Of a stretch of DNA of 64,000 nucleotides, positions 32,734 through 43,711 are shown one piece after another. Origin of the DNA: Shiraia sp. slf14. Lineage: Eukaryota > Ascomycota > Dothideomycetes > Pleosporales > Shiraiaceae. The number at the start of each line of letters is the position of its first letter. Positions within the stretch are counted from its first letter, which is position 1. The stretch covers positions 124,001 through 188,000 of the forward strand of contig AXZN01000023.1 in NCBI GenBank assembly GCA_000498155.1, read 5' to 3'. The position numbers and the translations under genes were made by a program. The notes below the pieces were generated by a model that saw nothing but the letters and a program-made list of their open reading frames with translations, made no database searches and had not been told where the DNA came from.

Positions 32734-33493
32734 TGGTGTTGTTTGATGGAAGGTTGAGACTTTGTAAAGTATATATATGTAGCAATTGCATAGCATCAGA
32801 ATTGGTATCTAGAGTAAAGGTGTGCCTTTCAATTTGGTTGTGTGAAAAATTCTCCGGCTCGACCGTTAGCATCCGAACACTAGGATTCCGATCCTTGCTC
32901 GCTACCATTCTTGGTATAACCATGTAACTAACACCCACCAATCACACAATGGCGCCCCAAGCACTGGGGCTGAACGCTATCAACATTTAGGCGAAAGGTA
33001 CACCGGCGGGCCAAAGTCCCTCTCTGCATTAATTGAGTTGCTAGGCAGACAACAGCATGAAAGAGTCACAATTAGCAGAGAATGAAGTCACTAAGGCTCC
33101 CCACCAGGCAGGAAGGATGCCTAGTTGCACAAATCGATCTTATAATTGCCCGTAGGATTGGTCGATAGGGCTGAGTTCTCGTCAGCCGCAGTAAGACTGC
33201 GCCCCTGTCACATTCCGATTTCGATCTAACGTTCGCCCTAACATCGCGAGTCACAGTCAGCCTTTCCGAGGTGGATTTGCTGCGGATTTGGGGCTAATCA
33301 AGCCGAGTGACCTTTAATGAAGGCGCGGTGCTCGTGTTTGGGGGATGTGGAAAATAGCTGCCTTGAAGGCTCTCCTGAGGCCGCCTTGAATAGTTGGAAT
33401 ATTTATTAGGCATTTCCAACGCAATTTATTTTTTGCTCCTTATATTTTTTCATCCCAAGTACTATCAAGTGAAATATAATTACCAATATCATA
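32734..33493. other. Intergenic, no gene seen
   Basis: Lies between the tRNA 5' end and a small secreted-protein gene. It is AT-rich near 33390-33480, next to that gene's start. Confidence 0.5.
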
Positions 33494-34183
33494 ATGCGCA
33501 TCCTCACATATATCAGTAGGTCAAACTCCACCCCTTAACAATCCAAACACTCATCTAACCACCCACCAGCAACACTCGCAACCCTCCCCCTTACAACTCT
33601 CACCTTCCACCTCCCACCTCAAGAAATCCTCAACAGTCTTCCCTCTCCCACACCTCCAACCAACCCCTGCGCATTAGCCACCTCCCCCACCGCAAACGCC
33701 AGCATCCAACTCTCCTCGTGGCTCGAATGCCAAATAAACGCCTTCTACCCTTACCCGCAAAACACCCACTGGCCAACCGCCCACTCCACCGCCTTCTCCC
33801 GCTCCCTCCGCTTTACATTCAACAACACCCACTACGACTATAGCGGCTCCCTCTCACTCTACACCTCCTTCAACGCAACGCTAGGCCGGGCCTTTTTGCC
33901 CTTCAAACACGGCTTCACCAACACGCTCGCCATCCCCAATGCGAACGGCGACAAGGGCGGGTTCGTGTATATGATTGGCTGGGCTGGGGGTTACTCGCCG
34001 AAGTGGAGGAAGGAGGTGTACTTTACGAATGCGGCGTTTGCGGTAGTCAGGGAGGAGCAGGGGGAGAGGAAGATTGTCGAGTTTAGGGAGAGTAGTAATA
34101 TTCCGAATAGTGCGAGGTTGCCGGAGGAGAATGTGTGGCAGTGTAGGTTTAATGGGAAGGAGGAGGCGGTGGGTGAGTTGTAG
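33494..34183 (+). CDS. Predicted small secreted protein, unknown function
   Basis: Two exons (33494-33515, 33570-34183) with a 54-nt intron (GTAGGT, TCTAACC branch, CAG) give 211 residues. The first exon has only seven codons plus one base, so a search for long open frames misses the N terminus. The junction yields MRILTYITTLATLPLTTLTF, a plausible signal peptide. The mature part has three cysteines (NPCALA, LECQIN, WQCRFN), several Asn-x-Thr/Ser sequons (FNNTHYD, FNATLGR), and aromatic-rich FYPYPQNTHWPTAH and FVYMIGWAGGYSPKW. I do not recognise a family; size and secretion fit an effector-like or cell-wall protein, which is inference. Base composition flips from very C-rich (to about 33900) to G-rich (after about 33950). 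Confidence 0.7.
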
Positions 34184-34270
34184 GGGTTGCGTTGTGTATA
34201 TCTGCCTTTCTGGGTTTTGTTTGGAGTTGGGGTGTTCGCCATATGTTCGGTTTTGGGCTGGAGTGTAAGA

Positions 34271-34654
34271 TTATGAAGGCTCGTTGAGGAAGTGTATGCG
34301 TAGGTCTGCGAGGGCATCCTCGACGGAGTCCAGCTTGAAAGTTAGGTTTTGAAGCGTTGTTTGATTGGCGTTGGAGGCGAGATTGGTTGGGGAACTGCTC
34401 AGCCAGGAGGTTATGGCTTCATCCGTCAAAATTTGGGCATCGAGCTTTATTATTGAGAAGCACATTGCTAGTTGAACTTCGTGCTCTTGAATCGCTATAG
34501 AAATGCCGGATTTGTGCGCTGGATCTGCCTTTTTGTGTTCGCGGTGCAAAGTCTTGATCACCTGAAGCAGGGCTAGGATGTTATCGGCTTGAGTGTCTAG
34601 CTCATAGAGAACACTAAGAATGTCAACGGAGAATGAAGGTGAGACACGTGCCAT
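34271..34654 (-). CDS. Small hypothetical helical protein
   Basis: A 127-residue frame from an ATG at 34654 that ends 87 bp from the convergent end of the secreted-protein gene. The sequence (DILSVLYELDTQADNILALL, LTFKLDSVEDALADLRIHF) predicts mostly amphipathic helices, with no signal peptide, membrane segment or known motif. I do not recognise it. The codons look coding-like, but the call rests only on the open frame. Confidence 0.4.
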   Translation of the reverse strand: MARVSPSFSVDILSVLYELDTQADNILALLQVIKTLHREHKKADPAHKSGISIAIQEHEVQLAMCFSIIKLDAQILTDEAITSWLSSSPTNLASNANQTTLQNLTFKLDSVEDALADLRIHFLNEPS

Positions 34655-35444
34655 GGCTTCGGTGATATGCCGGGTTTTAGTTATACAATTGGATTTTGTT
34701 CTAGTTAATTATTTTCTACATGAGCAATTTATAGTCTCTCCTTTACCGAAAAGTTGAATTCAGAATTAAATTCATTTTTTACTTCCATGAACTGTTTACC
34801 AAGTGCAGCTATCATAAAAGAATGCCACGACCTCGCGAGCTCTCACTCGAAAGTCTTAAGACTTCCATGAATCTTCTCGCATTCACATTCGCAACACGCA
34901 ACAATTCCACGATTGCTTGTTAATGTATGCAATTTCATCGAAAGTTTGGACTTCACGTTGATATTCAAGTTGCATAGTACGCCATGGCGTGTAAAGTCAC
35001 AAAATCTCATCTACCAAATACATCGAGTTGCGTTCGAGATGAGTATTCCAGTGCAAGCGCTCTTGTGAGCGAATGCCGTTGAACAAAACAATCAGACCAC
35101 CTTAGCAGCTGGAGTGCGCACAGCGATGCACGATTCTCTTGGTTCTATCACCCGCTCCCCCCCCAAATTTGTATAGTACAGTATGTGTCTAAGAATAAGT
35201 TTGGTAATCTTGTACACAACTCCTGCTGTGTCGCTGACGTTGGAGCTAGCCAAAGTAGGCTAAAATTGGAGTGAGCGTGGGGTAACAACATTCCAAGCTT
35301 CCTGACATGCTGACGTACCCCACACCGCCGTGCTTCGACCATCTCCTGGAGGCCTCGAGAGCAAAAAAGACTTAGCATCGACCAATAATCACTCTTAATG
35401 TAGCTTGAAAGCTATATCTGGGCAGCGCCATCCTTGAAGCGACA
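34655..35444. other. Intergenic, no gene seen
   Basis: Between divergent small genes. It is AT-rich around 34680-34800 and has no coding signal. Confidence 0.5.
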
Positions 35445-36575
35445 ATGCCAACAGATTCCCCGTTACTGCTATCCGATCTCTGTGAAGATGTCATCCTTGC
35501 CATATGTGAACAACTCGAATACATTCGTTCACAACAAGAAACTCCACTAAAGAATCTTTCGCTCACCAACCGACGCCTCCGGGATATCATAGTTCCCTGC
35601 CTTTTCAAGACAGTACATATCATCCAGCCCGTTAGTCAACTTATACCTTGCGCTCTGACTTGCCAACATGCGAGGAATTGCAAAGTCGACATGTTCGGTT
35701 CCATGTGGTGGTGGTGCTCAGGCTCATACGTATCGAGCAGCGATGCACTCGATCTATTCCGTTGTATCCAAGGCTTGAAGAATCTCAAATCATTAAATAT
35801 CAGTATGATGCGAAGAAGCGTAGATATGTTCACGACAGCTTTTGTTTGCGATGAGAAAATAGCAAACGAAGTGTTTCTGTTGACCCAGATTGAGCATTTG
35901 AAGGCCACTACTATTTCTGCATTTATGGCATCACACTGCCCGAATTTGAAGAGTTTGGTGGTCAAGGACGATGAGTGTTTGATGGAAGAATACACGAATT
36001 TGACCTCGCGACTAACACCTCTTCATCCTTCCTTTGGCACTGAATTACGCCCGTCGCTTCAACTCACGCGCTTCGATGCTAAGGCATTTTGGTCATCTGA
36101 CGAAATCACGGCACTTGTTGCGAGTTTCCCGAGTTTACAAAATTTACGAATGAGAAGGGAAGGTATTGATTACAAAGCCGCGACAGAACTTATCATGGAG
36201 ATTTTGGCACATTTGCAAGACTTACGCATACTACATCTTGATAAAAGTGGCAGTCTCAATCTGTATCAGGCACAATGGCAACGCAGGATCCAGACATATT
36301 CAGATGCAGAATATCGTCGTTTTTTATGGCTCGAAAATGAGCGTGTTCGAGTCCATAAGGAGAACGATGTTGCAAGATGTGCATTTGGAAGTATTGCGAG
36401 TCTGAAAGAATGCTGGATAGGAGACAAAAGAGTTGCGCGAAAGATGAATACAGAATCTAGCTCCCTGCAATGGATGTGGGAACGAAGATTGGATGACTAC
36501 GGAATTGGTGATACATTAGCGAGATGGCGAATGGAACAGGATGCCGCATTTGTACCTAGCGAAATCGGCATGTAG
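35445..36575 (+). CDS. F-box-like protein with leucine-rich C-terminal region
   Basis: A single exon of 376 residues. Residues 8-55 (LLSDLCEDVILAICEQLE, then LKNLSLTNRRLRDIIVPCLF and KTVHI) match the fungal F-box-like pattern: Leu-Pro-type helix, a second Leu helix, then the L-xx-CLF-xx-V end. The proline usually found in the first helix is replaced. Later segments (LKNLKSLNISM, CPNLKSLVVKDD, FPSLQNLRMRR, LQDLRILHLDKSG) look like irregular leucine-rich repeats. By analogy it would recruit a substrate to an SCF ubiquitin ligase; the substrate is unknown. No intron is needed. Confidence 0.7.
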   Translation: MPTDSPLLLSDLCEDVILAICEQLEYIRSQQETPLKNLSLTNRRLRDIIVPCLFKTVHIIQPVSQLIPCALTCQHARNCKVDMFGSMWWWCSGSYVSSSDALDLFRCIQGLKNLKSLNISMMRRSVDMFTTAFVCDEKIANEVFLLTQIEHLKATTISAFMASHCPNLKSLVVKDDECLMEEYTNLTSRLTPLHPSFGTELRPSLQLTRFDAKAFWSSDEITALVASFPSLQNLRMRREGIDYKAATELIMEILAHLQDLRILHLDKSGSLNLYQAQWQRRIQTYSDAEYRRFLWLENERVRVHKENDVARCAFGSIASLKECWIGDKRVARKMNTESSSLQWMWERRLDDYGIGDTLARWRMEQDAAFVPSEIGM

Positions 36576-37504
36576 GCGAATTGCACAAGATGTCCATCGA
36601 CGATGCAAATACGCCGCAAGAATGCCATGATACAAGCAGAAGCAGCTATTCCGGCTACATTTCACCGGGTCGTTCGTGGCTCCAATCACTACCAAGATCT
36701 AACTCCATAGCTGAGGGCAAACATCACAGGACAACCGCCACGTTCCCATCCACATCAAAGCCTTAGCATGTCTAGACCCTCGTATCGATCTCCAGCAGCC
36801 ACAAAAGCTGCACACAAAACTACACTAGTAATCAGATAAGATCTTCTAGATTGTCTGGACATTAACCCCACAAGCAATTCCATCTCGTCTTCGTAAACCC
36901 CATCAATTTTATTAATTACCAAAACGTCAGTCTAACTACCACAATGAAGTTCCCCTCCCTCCAATAACCCAGTCCGGTTCGCATTTCCCTTCCCTTATCC
37001 GCCCCACGTGTGTGCACCAGCCAGCGGAAACCAAGACCGCCAAGCCTCACCTTAAAAAAATAAACCACATCTTCTCCACCCAACCCGAGCAATTTTCGCG
37101 CCCAACAAGCTCATGACTAGCTCGCCTTGTCCCATTACAGATCCACGCCCGAGAATAGTTCACCACATGCAACCAAGCGGTAAACCCGAATTGGGTAATT
37201 CCAACACTAGTTCCCCTCCGTAGGCTGTTCCGCTGGCTCTCCATAGGACGGGGGCCCTGAGGAGACGATGCGGTCCGATTATCAAGCCATCTAATCAGCG
37301 CGAGATGGGGCGTGGAAGTGGGAACGTACGATCTAAGACAGGGTGGTTTTTCAATCTGATAAAATCTTTTCCCTTGCGCTTGCTTGGGTTTGGCGTGCAT
37401 ATATTATCTGAGGGAGCCATGTATTTACGTGGTTCTTGTCTGGATCTTATCTGATCTCCTCCTCTTTTCTCATACTCGCCTATACTGGAATTGGGTAGAT
37501 CACC
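36576..37504. other. Intergenic, no gene seen
   Basis: Holds the 3' flank of the F-box-like gene and the promoter of the MFS gene. No protein-like frame was found. Confidence 0.5.
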
Positions 37505-39276
37505 ATGTCGACTCATATATCCAACGAGGCGGCAGCGGATGTGAATAAAAATAAAGAAGGTGAAAATGTCGTCATCAATACACATGCCGCGTCTTCAGAT
37601 GGCGATGTGGGTTCAGAAAGAGATAGAGAAGGAGCGATCATCCCACTGCGCATGAAGATTATAGCTGTGTTGTTAGTTACAGCCGTGGGATTTGGGTCGC
37701 ATTGGAGTAGTGGAGTGACGGGTGCTATGAAGAGTACTTTGAAGAAGGTTTGTTAATCTTTTCTTGCATCCATCCCGTCTTGAATCTTCGTACACTGGAT
37801 CACTTATATCTGAACATCCTTTGGTGAAAGCAACTAACAAACATAACTAGAAACTCAAAATCAACAACGCCCAATACGCCGTCCTCGAAGCCAGTGAAGA
37901 CTTTATGAAAACCGCCCTCATCCTCTTTAGTGGAGTAGTCACTGGTAGAATCGGTGGTGCAAGTACGTCCTCGTCCCCATCCCATATCCACATTCCCTTC
38001 TCCAGTCCTAGCCAACTTTCCCTCAATCCCACCCATCCTAACTATCCCAGGCGCCATGCTCTACGGCAACATAATCTACTCCCTCGGCGCCATCCTAATC
38101 GCCTCCGCCACAACCATCCGCTCCTACAAATTCATGATCGTCGGCACCATCGTGCAAGCCCTCGGCGACATCGCCACGCAAGTCGCGCAATACAAAGTCT
38201 TCTCCTCGTGGTTCGCGCCCTCGCACGGCTTCGCCTCAACCCTAGGCTTCGAACTCGGCATTGGAAAAATCGGGTCCTTCGTCGGCAAAGCCACCGCCAA
38301 CATCATCGCCAAACGCACGGGCGATTTCAAATGGGTGTACTGGACCGCCGTATTCATGAACCTCTTCACCAACCTCATCACGCTTGTCTTCTGGCTCTTC
38401 ACGCGCTTCGTCGGGCGCAAGTACGGCGATTGCATCGATCCCGCTACAAAGGAACCCCTCACCGAGAAATCCAAATCTTTCAATCTCCGCAAAATCCTCC
38501 GCCTCCCCTGGCCCTTTTGGGCCATCGTCCTTTTCTCTTTATTCCAAACTTCCACAGCAGTAGTCTTCTCGCAAAACGCCACCGAGCTCGCTGAACAGCG
38601 CTTTAAAATCAGCGCTATTAAGGCGGGTTGGTACTCCGCCACCTCACAATACTTAGGCTTCTTCCTCGTGCCTTGTATAGGCGTCTTCGTCGACCTGCTC
38701 GGCCACCGACTTACCCTCATGATGGTCTGCGGAACAGGCATGCTACTCGCTATGACGCTCGCGGCGTTCGGACCTACAGTAAGCGGGACGGCGGCATCGT
38801 TTGGAATATATGCGGTGGCCTCGGCGTTTGGACCGACTGTCATTATCGATGCGATTCGCACGAGTATGACGTTTCAGGAGGTGTTTGGGAGTGGGTATGC
38901 GGTGAAGGTGGCGGTGAATAATAGTATGAATATTATTGTGAGGATTGTTACGGGGGTGATTCAGGACAGGGATAAGAATTCGTATGATAATGTTGTTAAG
39001 GTTTATGTTGTGTTGGCGGCGGGGTCGGTGGTGGTTGCTGCTGCGGTGTTTGCGGGTGGGTTTTGGAATGTTAGTTTGGGACAGTTGCAGTGGACGAAGA
39101 AGCAGCGGTTGGCGAGGGGTCATGTTATTAACGAGAAGAAAGAGGAGTTTAATGAGGGGGCGAGGGGAAAGAGGAACAGGATGATCAGTGCCTCAGCGTT
39201 TGTGGCGTTACTGTTCTTGATTGCAGGTGGTTGGGCTGCCTACTTCTATGGGGTTGCAACTGGAAGGAATAATTAG
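37505..39276 (+). CDS. Major facilitator transporter, MFSD1-like
   Basis: Three exons (37505-37747, 37851-37962, 38051-39276) give 526 residues; introns of 103 and 88 nt restore STLKK-KLKINNAQYAVLEAS and GRIGGA-SAMLYGNIIYSLG. About 12 membrane helices are seen, starting with RMKIIAVLLVTAVGFGSHWS after a hydrophilic N terminus of about 45 residues. Fungal members of this group resemble animal MFSD1, a lysosomal transporter; the fungal substrate is not known. Conserved blocks include FGSHWSSGVTGAMKSTL, APSHGFASTLGFELGIGKIG, ATSQYLGFFLVPCIGVFVDL and QLQWTKKQRLARGHVIN. A basic stretch precedes the last helix. The coding strand is C-rich up to about 38750 and G-rich beyond. Confidence 0.88.
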
Positions 39277-39616
39277 ATATCAGGGTATACGAACAGCGAG
39301 TGTTGTATATCAATTGAATTCTCATACAGCTACCTTCATCACAAACACATCACAGTCGTACGTTCCCATCCGGTACTTCAATGCTAGTAACCACCATTCC
39401 TTAAGCACAGAAATATAGTTGTAGTTCCTTACAACACATGTGATATAATATATGATGCTGAGATGACAACCTCCACCCTAGTCAGAGGGAAAATCCTTTC
39501 CATATGATATGCATTCAAACAGCCGAAAGGGAGTACCATGACGCCGAACAATGCCTGTCTCCAAAACTTACAACACGACCTTGGCATCCTAGCTCTTCAG
39601 TCACGCAAAAAGAAAA
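39277..39616. other. Convergent intergenic spacer
   Basis: A 3'-to-3' spacer between the MFS gene and the GID7-like gene. No gene is seen. Confidence 0.6.
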
Positions 39617-41664
39617 CTACCGTCCGTATCCATTGCTGGTCCCACTACTCGATGCTATTGGAGCGGCAGTGATGGGTTTCCAGATTCTGACTTTCGCGTC
39701 ATCGCCTGCCGAGGCGAATACTGTGGGGTCCTTGGGATGCCATGCTACGCTGTTGACGCAGCCAGGATGTGCATCGAGGGTTTCGATGAGGAGTCCATTA
39801 GATCGCCATATGTAGATCTTGGAGTCTGCATGTTGCATTAGCAGTGTTCAATTTTGGATCAATGCTAAACTTACTCTCGCTGCCACTGACGACAAAATTC
39901 TGGTTTGCACCACCAAACGCTGATCGAATGACATAGTATGTTTGCTTGTGTCCTTCAAACGTCTGTATCAATTCGCCAGTGTCAATTTCCAGGAGTTTGA
40001 TCTTGTCTTGAGTCATGCTGACAAGCATATGCCGCGAGTCTTGGCTAATTGTTACGCTTGTGAGTTTGACATCATCCAGCTGCCATTCCCATAGCTTCTC
40101 GTAAGTGGTAAAGTCGAAGATGGTAATGGTACTTTCCGATACGACCACCAGACGTTGACCATCTGGGGATATCGCGAGGTCGTTGGCGCGGATTTTGGAA
40201 CCGTCATCGCAGAAATTGTGTATTTGCCTGCCTGCGAGATCCCACACACCACAGCCTGTCTTGTCATCTTGTGAGCCAATAACCACGTACTTTCCATTTG
40301 GTGCCCAGGCTGCTGTTGTGCATGGATAGGTAAAGTCACGAATGCATTGGATACAGTGCCCAGTCTAGTCACGTTAGTTGTAATCACGAAGTTGTTGGAC
40401 GCACATACCTTGACATCCCATATCCGCGCCGAGTTTTCTGGTTGTGAGCAGCACGTGATGATTTTTGTGTCGTCTGGACTCCACGCCAGATGCGTCACAC
40501 CTGAACCACTGTGTTCATCTAGATGTTGCAATCGACTGTAAGATTCCGTTTCGTAGATGATGACAGTAGTATCTTTGCTTGATGATGCGAGTTTTGTGCC
40601 GTCGTGTGAGTATTGCAAGAACCATACTTCGTCTTTGTGATGTTTGAGTTCGAGTACAGTCTTGGTGGGGAAGTCATCTCTTTCGCAATTGTGGTCTAGG
40701 TAAAGTGAAGGTGAGGCAGCAGTGTTGTGGTAGTGACAGCGCGATATCCAGCTATCCTTGACCTCATCAAGAAGAACTGATAACCGATGTTCAGGGATCA
40801 TTACACTCGGTGATATCGATTCTGAGAAGTTAGTATTTCATTATACGTTGGGCTTGCATACATACTCGAAAGCTCTGATAACAGTTGTGTCCTCGATTCG
40901 CCATGCGCACCGTCCCAGTTAGCTTGTTGTCTCAGATCCTCATCAGACTGGCACATCATAAGACTACTTCGTTAGTACATCCTCATAAAATGCGGATTGC
41001 AAACTCACCTTGACAAGGTATGTAACCTGCCGACATCCTGATGCAAGGGCGTAAGTTCCTGTCGAAGCACAGTAAGTGCTTTGCCCAGTTCTCTCCGCTC
41101 CAGTAATTCAAGATACTTTTGCTGCTTCATCCAAAACAACATTTCATTGCGGTTGGCACCTTCAGCAAGTGTTAGGCCCCCCGAATACTGCGAATTTGGT
41201 CTTGATCGTGATTTCCCCCAGGGCTTGCTGTTATATGACGAGTCCAAGCCTATGCCGCCGCCTTCATATGTGCTTGTGCCAAACAACAACTCTTCTGCCT
41301 CGTTCCAGTCACCCGTCAGCACCGAACTGCGAAAAGACGCAACTGTAGGCCCTTCCAGTTGAAAGCCACTCTCTTTACACAAAGCACCTGCAGCGCTGTG
41401 ATATCCCAAATCCGTCAAGCTCTGTATCAAGATGCGCGTGACCTCTTCCCTATCGTGGCCATAGAAAGTTGACGGCATGGAGTTCCCATTTGCTACCGAC
41501 GCTCCATTTGTGTACGAGCCGTTGCTCTCTGATCTTGTGTGCGAGTCTCCATTTGCAACCTTGCCCAGGGGAGATCTGGGCCCTGACGAGCGCGAGGAAC
41601 CGTTTGCGTAGGAATGTGAGGGAGAGGAAGGCGGCTTGGAGGAGTCGTTATTGTCCAGTCGCAT
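39617..41664 (-). CDS. GID7: GID7/WDR26-like subunit of the GID/CTLH ubiquitin ligase
   Basis: Five exons (41009-41664, 40866-40963, 40409-40821, 39875-40364, 39617-39825) with introns of 45, 44, 44 and 49 nt give 621 residues from the ATG at 41664. A LisH motif (REEVTRILIQSLTDLGYHSA) and a CTLH region (FRSSVLTGDWNEAEELLFG, MLFWMKQQKYLELLERRELG) precede the fungal Gid7 signature ISPSVMIPEHRLSVLLDEV and a WD40 propeller with at least seven blades (HKDEVWFLQYSHDGTKLASS ... HPGCVNSVAWHPKDPTVFAS). Gid7 drives supramolecular assembly of the E3 that degrades gluconeogenic enzymes in yeast. The frame stays open upstream to 42036 with protein-like Ser/Thr/Pro-rich and basic sequence but no ATG, so the true start may lie in an upstream exon. 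Confidence 0.88.
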
Positions 41665-43711
41665 TGTCCAGTCTATTGGGCGCCTGCGCTTTGCTTTGTG
41701 TCGAGTGGAGCGGCCTGTACGGGCGTGACCTGGGGAATAGTCTGCAGCGTCGTCGCTCTCTGATAGACTACGCCTGCGCTTCCCAGCTGTAGAGGGATCG
41801 GACGGAAGGGTGGTGCTGGCGGTGTTGGCAGTAGTCGTAGTAGCAGTGGTGGCGGGCGGGTCTGGAGAAGCACCAGCAGTGGTATGGGGATGGGAGGGTT
41901 GGGCAGAGGTTACTGGGGAAAGAGAAGCTTGGGAATTCGGGATGACTGGGGCGGCGGCGGCGACTGGGGGGTTTGAGGGGGTGGTTTCGTCTGCCAGGAC
42001 GAACGGTGGGCTGAGGGACTCGCGATGACGCGGGTATTAGCAGGTGGCAGCTCTGTGCCTGTGAGGGAGAGTTGGCGGCAGGATTAGGTAAGGAGAGCCG
42101 TGAGCATGAGACGTCTTCGGTAGTAAACGAAGGGAGAAGCTACAGCGGAAGGCGGCGGGCGACGTAGGAAGGTCGGAAGAGGTAGGGTGGACGTGTGCAG
42201 TGAGCTCGGCGACAGTCCAGCGGTTGCACGATGTCGCGGGCAGAGAGATGACAATCGACGTCGGCGGCGGACACACGGCGGGCAGTCTCCGGCTGACAAA
42301 GCTTGGGGTGAGCTCTACGGGCGGCAGGCGGGGCTGGTGATGGTGGTTTGGGCAGCTCACGACAGGCTTTGTTGGCGTGGGAGTCGTTGGCAGGTTGAAG
42401 GACAGCGGATGGTGCTTTGAAGGCTGGGGCTGGCGACAGCTATCGAGCACCCGAGAGCGTCACCATTCAAGCGTGACCGGTAATGGCGATGCCCACGCAG
42501 CCGCAGCACAACAGTTGGTGGGTTTTATACAAAGGGTAGCAGGAAAGAAAGTGAAGAAGTGGTCAGGACAGGATGAGGTATGGATACAAAGATGTTGATT
42601 AGTATGTACAGGCATCCATAGCTAAGAGCCAAGTGCCTGGTTGCTCCTTCGTCACGGGACATGGGTGCTTAACGATAAGCCCCAAAGCTAACCGGCCACC
42701 ATCCCCACTTCCTCCCGCCCATCCTCTACCACCACCCACCAACCCTTCACACCACGCACGCCTTCATCTCTCTCTTCTACGTCGACATCTTGTTGTTACC
42801 AACTTTCCTTCGTACACGTTAACTACGTTTCACAGCCTCCAGAACCACCAACCACGGCTCCACGTCACTTGAAACACGTCCCCAACTCTGCCGGTACTCA
42901 GCCGACCCACCAACCACATGCACATGCACATGCAGCCCGTCCACTAATCTAGCTCATGCTCAACTAGTCCCGCTAGAACTTGCTGATACCCTCTTGTCGT
43001 CAGCTTGCTCATTTTCTACCGATATTGCCTATCTGAAATGACCTCATCTTAGTGATATGTAATACCAAACTTGGTTCCTTTGTTTCGTCCTGTATGCGAT
43101 CAGACGTTGGAGGAAAATCACACCATCGTTTTGTTTCTTGGTAATATGAGTGAACAACCGATTTTACGAGTAGTGCCGCCGAATCAATACAAGAACCAAT
43201 AGAAAATGTGCCGCTGTAGATAGTCACTGAGATGTATTCGGACAGCGAAGGACGGATTCGCTGCTGACGCGTGCTAGACCTTGCTAGTGAATACGAGGAG
43301 GAAGCATGGCGGGATGTTGCAGCCATTCTGGTATTGTATAGATATACAGTACTTGTTCAAACACCATTTATAGAATAATTTAGTGTTTATTTTATTTCTT
43401 GCCATGTTAGTAAAGAAGTACTCCTGGACGATTCTCTAATCTTTCGAGTATTCGTGTTGTTATAGCCCACTGCCTTGATGTGAAAGTCACTAAAACTATT
43501 ACCAATACAACACTTCACTCAAAAATACTCATACCAAAACCGAAATCTTCCATATTATCAATATCGATTACACACTATATCCTTAATTCTTGTTCCTCCC
43601 TCATACTTCCTCTACCTAATATCCTTCCTCTTTCTACTTAAAATCCTCCCCTCATCCCTTTCTTACCCACTCCTTTCCATCCCCTCCCACCTTACCCATA
43701 CCAACCCAAAA
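41665..43711. other. Upstream region of the GID7-like gene and spacer
   Basis: Bases 41665-42036 continue the GID7 reading frame without a start codon. A TATA-like TATAAAA on the minus strand lies at about 42522-42528, and a nine-codon upstream frame (ATG 42466, stop 42440) follows it. A short tandem of CACATG lies near 42917-42933. The rest, up to the end of the 1228-residue gene, shows no gene. Confidence 0.45.

Noticed and set aside
43009..43326. 105-codon minus-strand frame starting with ATG
   Set aside because: Random-looking sequence with no splice partners or motifs; not enough to call a gene.
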